Assembly: GCA_015227615.1 (NCBI GenBank)
Contig: JAALGZ010000039.1
Span: 269,558-333,557, forward strand
Direction of reading: 5' to 3'
Source: Labyrinthula sp. Ha
Taxonomy: Eukaryota; Sar; Bigyra; Labyrinthulida; Labyrinthulaceae
Length of the DNA: 64,000 nucleotides
The notes beneath the pieces are model-generated. The model did not search any database. It was not told the DNA's origin and was given only the letters and a program-made list of their open reading frames with translations. Positions 56,880-64,000 of this stretch are shown one piece after another (position 1 is the stretch's first letter; each line of letters opens with the position of its first letter). A program made the translations under genes and the position numbers.

Positions 56880-58500
56880 AGAAGAAATATATATAGAACG
56901 CAATATACCACCAAAATATAGCTCCTTCATTATATATCGATCTGAAAACAATGAAGAAAAAAGTTACACCACTTCTGTAAATTGTCAGCGTTAGCTATTA
57001 TATTCAAATTATTCCTAGTGGTAAACAATAGTGTTTATGATTTTGTTATTACGGGGTACTGAAATTTTTATCAACAATTTTTTCACAAATGCAGTATCAT
57101 GGCCATATAATCAACGATGCCTTTTCAACTCTTCTATAAAGCTCAAAACTTATTCAAAACTTAACCTAGTACTTACTCACATGAAAATTTAGAGGATTAA
57201 AACACTATTAAGTATAAAAAAAACACGATTACTGAAAATAACGCATATAGTATTTGTTAGTTTTTGTCACAAAATCTTCATTAAATACAATATTATCACC
57301 CACAATGCGTTTAACTTCAAAAAACCTTTCCAACTATTTAATTTGTCAAGTTATTTGATAAGGATGAGTACTTTAAACCCTAAAAAAGAATAATTTTAAG
57401 AGTTTTTTTCACTAAGTTTACAGATCTCTAAGAAACATACATTCAAACGTAACATCACGAAGAATAACTATTTAGATGATCTCATTCTTCTCAGACCCTA
57501 AGGATTCACAATATCTAACCTCTCAATCTATTTCTCAGGACTTTTCTTCTCTAGTTAACTCTAATTGAGCAAAACTTCACTCAAAAAAAGTCAAATGTTG
57601 AAAATCTGCACATCTGAAAATACGAAATCACTCAGTCTTGCTATAATACCCTAAATTCTTATACTAGGGAGCCTCCAAAAACTAAAAAAGCATGATTTGT
57701 AACCTTTAATTCTGTTTTTTAGGGTATTTTTAATACATTTTTAAAAAAAAGTCGATATTGGGCTATAATGCTGTTTTTATAAACTTCAATCCGTGTAATA
57801 CCTCGAGAAATACTCGTCTAGATCCCAAACAGACCTCACCAGTCGAAACAACGGGGGAATTTAGGCATAGAAGTATTTTTTTTTGAGAATTGAACTATTC
57901 TGTATAGACTTCTTAACATTGTATCCTATTTCTAAGATCTCAGAAGCTCTGAAAAAGAATGCCCTTAAGTGTCAAATATTCCTGAATGGGTGATACAAAG
58001 TAACAAAACATCCTGAGAGAGGGTTTTCACCTATAAATATGAACTATTTAGGGTATCTCCAAGTTTTGTTCGAAGAAACTCCAGAAACTTCCTTATTGCT
58101 CTCAACAATAGTTATTCCGGTTAATTTAACCTTACTCCAAACTCAGCCTTAAAATAGCCAAAACTGAGATTCTATTAGGTCAAATATAAAAAACTTTGAC
58201 TCTAACCTTATCTATGACCAATTTGCAGTAACTTAGAGAAGAAAAAAATAAACTTTGAAGTTTTTATTGATTTTAATTATACAAATCTCTGTCATATAAT
58301 TGCAAATTCATATATAAAAATCCATGCTTTTTTAACTTTTATATATGATAAAATACTTAAGAACACATATAAATTGGCATGAGAAAAACCAGTATAAATT
58401 AAGGAAGATCTGCATTTTTAGTTTTGAAAAAAGTCATATTGTGGTCGTTTTTCTGACGTATTTATGGAAAAAAGTGGCATTTTTGTTTTTATAAGTTAAA
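56880..58500. repeat. Dispersed repeat, copy B (~1.6 kb)
   Basis: Partner of copy A at 28,850-30,440, same orientation, about 70 percent identical by eye with anchors listed there. It starts within about 300 bp of the copia 2 LTR. No open frame survives in both copies. Confidence 0.75.
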
Positions 58501-59820
58501 TAACTTGCCCCTGTTTTCATAAAACGTGGTTGATATCATCTAAAAGAGGAAGTACATTAATTTTAATGGTCAACTTTATATGCTCCAACTGGTTTTGGCC
58601 AATTTGAAAAATCTCCTACTTTTTGGTATCTTGATATTTTTCTCATACTACAATAAATGTAATATTGCATTACCCTGGACACAATAAAACCAAAAACCAA
58701 GAAATGATCTCCATATTTAAGAAGCATTTCCTATTAGTTCTTCCAGACTATAAGAAGCCATGAAAACCTTAACACTTTCCTATTTGATATATTTATTTTC
58801 GGAATAAGCTCTACACTGCTTTCCAATGTCTTCTAGTAGAACGATGAAATTTCGAAAAGCCTCTGTTTGAATGACGGAAAGAAAAAAAAGTTTCAAAGTT
58901 TTCTTGCATATTCTTTTATATATTATTTACAATTTAGGTGCTTATTCTTTGAGCTTACATTGTTTAAGGTTTCTCTATTACGAATACTGATACTTTACGA
59001 AAGAACTGGAGAATGGTTGTGGGTAAGAGCAACTTGGTTTTACTATTTGAATTCTTTGCAAATGGTGGTCTTGGAGTTGGGGAAAAGTAGGTAAAGTAGA
59101 TGAAAATGCTTTAAATTAAGGTTAAGTATAGTTTTAATAGGCTAACGAAGGAGTTAAACGATAGAAATGAGCCAGATTATTTTGATACTGCCAAGATTTA
59201 CAAGCTGGTTTATCGGAGGTTTGTAAGATCAGAAAACTAGGTTATATTATTGGTAAAATGCATGGTCAATTTATGTATGATTACCTTTGTTTGGATAAAT
59301 CTAGAAGAGGTGTGGCTAATTAAACCAGACGAGAGAAAAGAAGTTGAAAAACTTAACTATTGCTTTGCAAATTGTGGGGTTCTTGATACTGATTAAGTTT
59401 CTCTTGAAGATTCTATATTTAGTTAAAGGTTAAAAACATGTATTTTTAATTAAAACTTCCCTATAAAAAGTTTTCAAATGGTTGCTTAATCTAAGCTCAA
59501 CACTTCTGTAAGCACTTCATTTCAAACTCTCCTGCACATGCCAGGCATTAACTAACTAAAATGCAAGGGAAGCAAGACAAAATGCCTTCCTTTTCCATTT
59601 CTGCAAGTTTCCCCTCCTTTTTGGCGCTTCTAGACGTCTTTGTTTTTAAAGACTAGAGGTTTGGTTCCCAAAATTTAATTTCTCTTGGGATACTCAAAAC
59701 TAGAAATACGTGAATTCTCGGTCTTTAAATTCTCTCTTGAGTCCCATCTTCCTTCTCGTCAGAGCACTGAAAATGTTCTCGGCTATTTCTAGCTTCTCGA
59801 AACATCTCGAAAAGTGATCT
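58501..59820. other. Intergenic region with unresolved coding-like stretches
   Basis: A plus-strand frame at 58,867-59,094 lacks an ATG start and a known motif. Further coding-like text follows in other frames (about 59,150-59,230 and 59,240-59,395, e.g. EPDYFDTAKIYKLVYRR and EEVWLIKPDEREVEKLNYC). It could be a decayed gene or a small gene split by tiny introns, but I could not build a consistent splice model. Confidence 0.25.
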
Positions 59821-59824
59821 TGGT

Positions 59825-60190
59825 TCACAATTCCCATCCCTTAAGCGTAGAATGGAGCAAATCATGTTTGACGACAGTAATGCCACACGGTGATTTGAAG
59901 TAAAATTCTATACTTCGCCAGAAATAAGGCGTAGCTAAGCTCACAACTGGGTTGTTCAGTTGGCGATAAAAGTAATTAAAGCCTTTTATAAAATAAAGCT
60001 CAAACTTAAGTAAATTACAACAGAGGTCATGCAAAGGATAAATAAAAACTCTAAGTAAAGAAAAAATACATACTTCCAACTGCCTTTCGAACTTTTACGC
60101 AGAAATTCAATGTTAAGGCATCACTCTCAAACTTTGGGGCAAAATCCAAACGACAAAGTTTTCTCAAAAATATGAAATCAAATGGCTTCT
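59825..60190 (-). other. Possible coding remnant, very weak Tubby-like signal
   Basis: On the minus strand, 60,150-60,060 reads LDFAPKFESDALTLNFCVKV, loosely like the P.F....L.LNF.GRV strand of Tubby domains. A frame change then leads into an 84-codon stretch ending at 59,825. The rest of the Tubby fold is not recognisable. Probably a decayed or chance sequence. Confidence 0.15.
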
Positions 60191-60239
60191 AATTACTGCC
60201 TAAAAGGAACAAGTTTCCGCTAAAGTTTTACATTCTTCT

Positions 60240-60764
60240 TCAAAAAAAGTGTGTTAATTGTATTTGTCTTCAACGACATCTGTAACGGTAGGACCTGAAG
60301 CTGAGTAGTTGTAGGTGGCCTACTGTAGAGCAATTTGTAATGACAATTTAAGGCTGATCAGTAACAAGAGGAAATCGATTGGTCGATGAAAGCTATTACG
60401 GCAATGGCGGATTGAGGCACTGTAGAGAACAATAAATTAATCAATAAATGTAAGAATTAAACAATAACAATCTATTTTAAGAAAAATGACCTGGCTAAAG
60501 AGCCTGAAGTGAAGAGTCACAAATTTTTCCAGTTAGCAGCTGTGAATAGTTCTGACAGAGGCATCACTTTAGTCATGAACAGTTCGACTTGTTTTTCGTG
60601 TTTTAATTCTTAGTTGTGAAAAAAAGAAGCTTTCCGAAAAAAACAGGGTAACAGCCTAAAAGCAACAAGAGATACTCGTGAGTAAGTCCTGCCCCGTAGG
60701 ATCAAGGAACTCACATCCCTAGTAAAAAACATACTTTAGGAGTGCAAGTCTCCTGGGATCTTCT
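60240..60764 (+). other. Leader or possible 5' LTR of copia 3
   Basis: Sequence from TGTTAATTGTATTTG (about 60,253) to the gag start differs in composition from its left flank and contains AATAAA-like words near 60,430. The partner LTR would lie beyond the window, so it cannot be confirmed. Confidence 0.3.
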
Positions 60765-60818
60765 TTGTACCCCTTTGAAAGGTTCAGACGGCCGGATCAA
60801 GTTTTGAATTTGAGCTTG

Positions 60819-61688
60819 ATGGCTCGTGTACCTAAACTTCGGAAGCTTGGGCTAAATGGTGATATTCACGACTTGATAGCACAGCTTGAAGCACACTTTG
60901 AAACTTTAGGATACCGGAGTCACGTTAGTGAAGGGAGTCAAATTGAGGTTCCTGAAGGAGGTGCGAAAAACGCTGCGGATTTAGTTAAACCTAGATGCAG
61001 AAGATACTTACTTTCTACTCTAGAGGTGGACCTCGTGGTAGCGGTAAGACATTTTGGTAGCGCGTATGAAGTTTTTCGTGGCATTAAGAAAATGTTCGTC
61101 GGATCAGTTGCGAATCAAAAGCGTAAGTTGAGACAACAAATTGCCCATGTGACTTTTGAGAAGGACTATTTCCGCTCTATGACGCGTTATCAAGCGCTGG
61201 TTGCGCAGTTGGATTCTATGAACGGTATGATAAACTGGCAGGATCTTTCTCTTAATTTCTTAGTAAGATTGCCTAGGAGTTTATCGGCGATCACACATCC
61301 TCTTAAGAGGACTGCGGAGTCTTCACCAGAAGTAAGGTTAATTTGGGAAAATACTTTTGATGCAGTTTTGGATTACCTTATGGATTGTGGTCTTTATCAC
61401 CCTGGTGGAAAAAATTACTCTGTTGAGAAGGAAACCGCAATGAACACCCGCGAAAATACTACCAAGAAGAAGAAAAAGAAGAAGTCTTCGGTCAAGTGTT
61501 TTGGTTGTGGGAAAAAAGGACATTTTCGTTCTGAATGTCCGGAAAGAAGCGCAAAGAAGGGAAAAGGACCTCATCAGAAAGACAAAAAGAAACAGAGAGA
61601 AGAAGCTTGGATGTGTGCAGCAAAGCTGAATTGGAATCGCATTAGTTTCATTCTGGATTCTGGTGCTACACAACACGTGTGTGGTTAG
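60819..61688 (+). pseudogene. Copia 3 gag and protease start
   Basis: The first ATG in frame is at 60,819 (MARVPKLRKLGLNGD), an exact family-type beginning. The capsid region has YEVFRGIKKMF and QALVAQLDSM. A lysine-rich tract precedes a CCHC knuckle CFGCGKKGHFRSEC. The protease active site FILDSGATQHVCG is followed immediately by a TAG stop. The frame is open from 60,765 but lacks an upstream ATG. Confidence 0.85.
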
Positions 61689-61769
61689 CGTGACCTTTTC
61701 TCTAATAAGATCAAGATTCCCGAGAAGCAGATATCTACAGCAAGCGGTGAAATAGTACCGATAAGGCTG

Positions 61770-63297
61770 GTGACGTTAAACTTACGTTAGAAAATGGAAA
61801 ACGAATATCTCTTTCAGGAGTACTTCATTGGTCTGAAGCACCTTTGTTACTTTCTGTTGCTGCTCTGACAGAAAAAGGTGTGGACGTTGTGTTTTCGAAA
61901 GATCTTGCAAAGATTATTTTGAAAGGTGCAGTTGTTTATGTAGCAAGAAGACGCGCAGATGGATTGTTCAGAGTGCATTTTTTGCCAAAAGAAAAAGTAA
62001 TGGTTTCTCTTGAAGTTTGGCATAACCGTTTGAATCATTGTAGCAAAGATCGTCTTGTGCGAACTGTTTTGAAGTTTATCAAGAAGAACGAGCCACTCAG
62101 CTCGAGAACAACCTGTGTTGGATACATGAAGGGGAAGTTACATCGTGTGAGAATTCCCAAAAGTAGCAAGATTCCTACAGAGAGGAAATTGCTGGAACTC
62201 TTAGTTGCAGATACAGTGGGTCCTTATGATACATCAATTGACCGTAAGACTGGGGCATTAGTAGTTACTGATGCTAGATGACAATTTCAATGAAGTTTTC
62301 TGTTTGCAAGGAAAAGTGAAGTACCAGACTTGATGGTTTCACATGTTAGTTATCTCGAAAAAGTTTCCCAGGTCAGGTTCAAAATCTGAGGACAGATAAT
62401 AGAACAGAGTTTTGCAATAAAAATCTTAATGGATTCTTAAAGAAGAAAGGCATCAAACACCAAGTTACAATTCCCTATGAACACGAGCAAACTGATCGTG
62501 CAGAAAACTCTAATCGAATTTTGGTGGAAAACATGAGAAGTGTCATTAAACAAGCTGGTGTTAGCAAAGGTTTTTGGTCAATCGCAATGAAATGTTCGAC
62601 TCATGCGTACAACTTTACGAAGTTGTCGAAGGAAGACATTTCTCCGTGCGAACTTTTGTTCGGTGTTCAACCACCCGTTGAAAAACTTAGAATTTTTGAA
62701 GTCGTTGGGTTTGCTCATATCCATCGAGAAAACAGACGCAAGTTAGATGACACTGCAACAAGGGTAATGTTCCTTGGTTATGGTGAGAACTTTGATGACT
62801 ATATCGTTAGAGATGTTAACAGCGGTAGAATTTTTGCTACAAGAAGTTTTTTCTGTGATGAAGAAAAATTTTTGAATTCCAAAAGTACGTTGCTTGGTGC
62901 AACGGGGGAGAATGAAGAAGATGTCAATGATCTTTTTGCTCCAAAAACTACTTTTGATGGAAAAGAAACCTTTGATGATGAATTAAGTGAGGTTAGCGCA
63001 GATCCGTATTCACAAAGGCCACAGGCTCCCGCTGTTACTAGTTCTGAACAAAATACGACGGTACTTCATGACACATCAGCTGAAAATGAATATGATGATG
63101 TTGTGTCAGAGCCTCTTTCAGAGGATGATGAAGTAGTTGAAATTAATGAAGAACCAATCTCGAGTAGACTTCGATCAAGTGTTAAAGTTCCAGAACGATT
63201 CAAAGACAGTTTGAGTTCGCTTAGACCAGGAACTCAGTCAGAAACTTCTCGGGCATTGTTGACAATTCCTGTAGTAATTGCTCAAGCTAAGCTCTAA
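61770..63297 (+). pseudogene. Copia 3 pre-integrase and integrase
   Basis: The pre-integrase motif EVWHNRLNH is at about 62,013-62,039, with the following cysteine pair altered (CVGYMKGK, Tyr for the second Cys). Integrase shows VADTVGPYD, a second-aspartate region RTDNRTEF, and DRAENSNR for the glutamate. Frames break at 62,279-62,400. The acidic C-terminal extension to 63,297 ends in the SSRLRSSVKVPERFKDS-type linker that usually precedes RT. Confidence 0.8.
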
Positions 63298-63303
63298 GGT
63301 AAC

Positions 63304-64000
63304 ATGAAAAAAGGCTACAAGTCCTACAAAGACGCCTTGGCATCTAACACTGAATGGGAAAAATCTTACTTAGCTGAAATGACTAAACTAGAAGAGCAAG
63401 GAGAGCTAAAAATTGTACCTAGAAGAAGGGAAATGAAATGTATTCCCTTCAGAGAGGTTCTTACTGAAAAGATAGACAACATTTCTGGTGCTGTGAAACG
63501 TAAGGTTAGATTAGCAGCAAGAGGGGATCTTCAATTCGATCGGCCAGAAAATTGTTACAGCCCAGCGGCTGGTGCTTTAGAACTTCGTCTTTTTGTTTGT
63601 TTGGCAAAAGGTTTCAGTTGGTACGTGAAGCAAGGTGATTGTCCTAGTGCATACTTGAACGGTAGAATGGACGAACCATTTTATTTATTGCTTCCAAATG
63701 GTCATCCGAAAAAAACTAAGTCTAATGACCTTGTTTGTGAATGTTGACCTAGTTTGTATGGCTTAGCTGTTGCTGGCAAGGTTTGGTATTGGAAATTTGA
63801 TGAAGTTATTAAAGAGTTTGATTTCAAACCATCAGCCAGATGTCCTTCATTATTCTCATGTGAGAAGGATGGTGTAAAATTATGGTTAGTGCTTTACGTT
63901 GATGATTTCTTGATTGGATCGAAGAATTTACATTTGATGACCCCTTTTGAGGATTTCTTGTTGGAAAAATTTAAAGTGAGATGTACTCGTGCGGTTAAAA
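63304..64000 (+). pseudogene. Copia 3 reverse transcriptase (partial)
   Basis: RT starts with KSYKDALASNTEWEKSYLAE and includes VKQGDCPSAYLNGRMDEPFY (the DV..AFLNG region with Cys for Val). After a TGA at 63,745 the frame continues to the catalytic box LYVDDFLIG at about 63,894-63,920. The window ends inside RT. Confidence 0.85.

Larger units (their letters stand above)
60765..64000 (+). mobile_element. Ty1/copia element 3, runs off the window
   Basis: Gag, protease, pre-integrase, integrase and RT in copia order, continuing past the right end. Its sequence and gag architecture (a single zinc knuckle) differ clearly from copia 1 and 2, so it is a third family. GC content is higher than the surroundings. 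Stops near 61,688, 62,279 and 63,297 and frame changes make it defective. Confidence 0.88.

Overview
The window is AT-rich nuclear DNA from a eukaryote. It carries single-copy protein genes, spliceosomal introns with GT...TAG ends, and several retrotransposon classes (LINE, Ty1/copia, Ty3/gypsy). I see no operons, no bacterial ribosome-binding-site pattern, no rRNA or tRNA gene and no CRISPR array. The host genes use the standard code, and TAA/TAG work as stops. A V-ATPase c'' gene with four introns of 29-32 bp, and a PAP2 phosphatase gene with two introns of 29 and 31 bp, point to a protist or early-branching fungus-like lineage with extremely short introns. I cannot name the organism from sequence alone.

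Layout. 1-7.6 kb: gene-poor AT-rich DNA. 7.6-10.8 kb: gene island 1 with an RGS-domain membrane protein (Rax1-like), an unknown membrane protein, and a convergent leucine-rich/LRR-like gene whose 5' end abuts a LINE. 10.8-16.6 kb: two head-to-tail decayed LINEs with APE endonuclease and reverse transcriptase; the second is interrupted by a decayed copia element (16.6-19.9 kb). 20.6-22.7 kb: gene island 2 with an EGF-like/seven-helix membrane protein and a convergent secreted endonuclease I-family nuclease. 22.7-34.3 kb: gene-poor, including one copy of a ~1.6 kb dispersed non-coding repeat. 34.3-38.4 kb: compact gene island 3 with a DNA 3'-phosphatase, V-ATPase c'', a DUF1399/GRDP-type gene and a PAP2 phosphatase. 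38.9-51.4 kb: a structurally complete Ty3/gypsy element (184-bp LTRs, 4-bp target duplication), apparently nested in an older gypsy relic. 52.0-56.6 kb: a minus-strand copia element. 56.9-58.5 kb: second copy of the dispersed repeat. 58.5-60.2 kb: gene-poor with unresolved coding-like stretches. 60.8 kb to the end: a third, distinct copia element running off the window.

How the genes relate. The host genes look like unrelated housekeeping, signalling and secretion genes rather than one pathway. The 7-helix receptor-like protein and the RGS-membrane protein could both belong to G-protein signalling, but that is inference. Most of the window is retrotransposon sequence in various states of decay. 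The most informative signals are the ~30-bp introns, the gypsy element's extra 3' ORF and odd priming region, the EGF-7TM gene, and the uncharacterised dispersed repeat.
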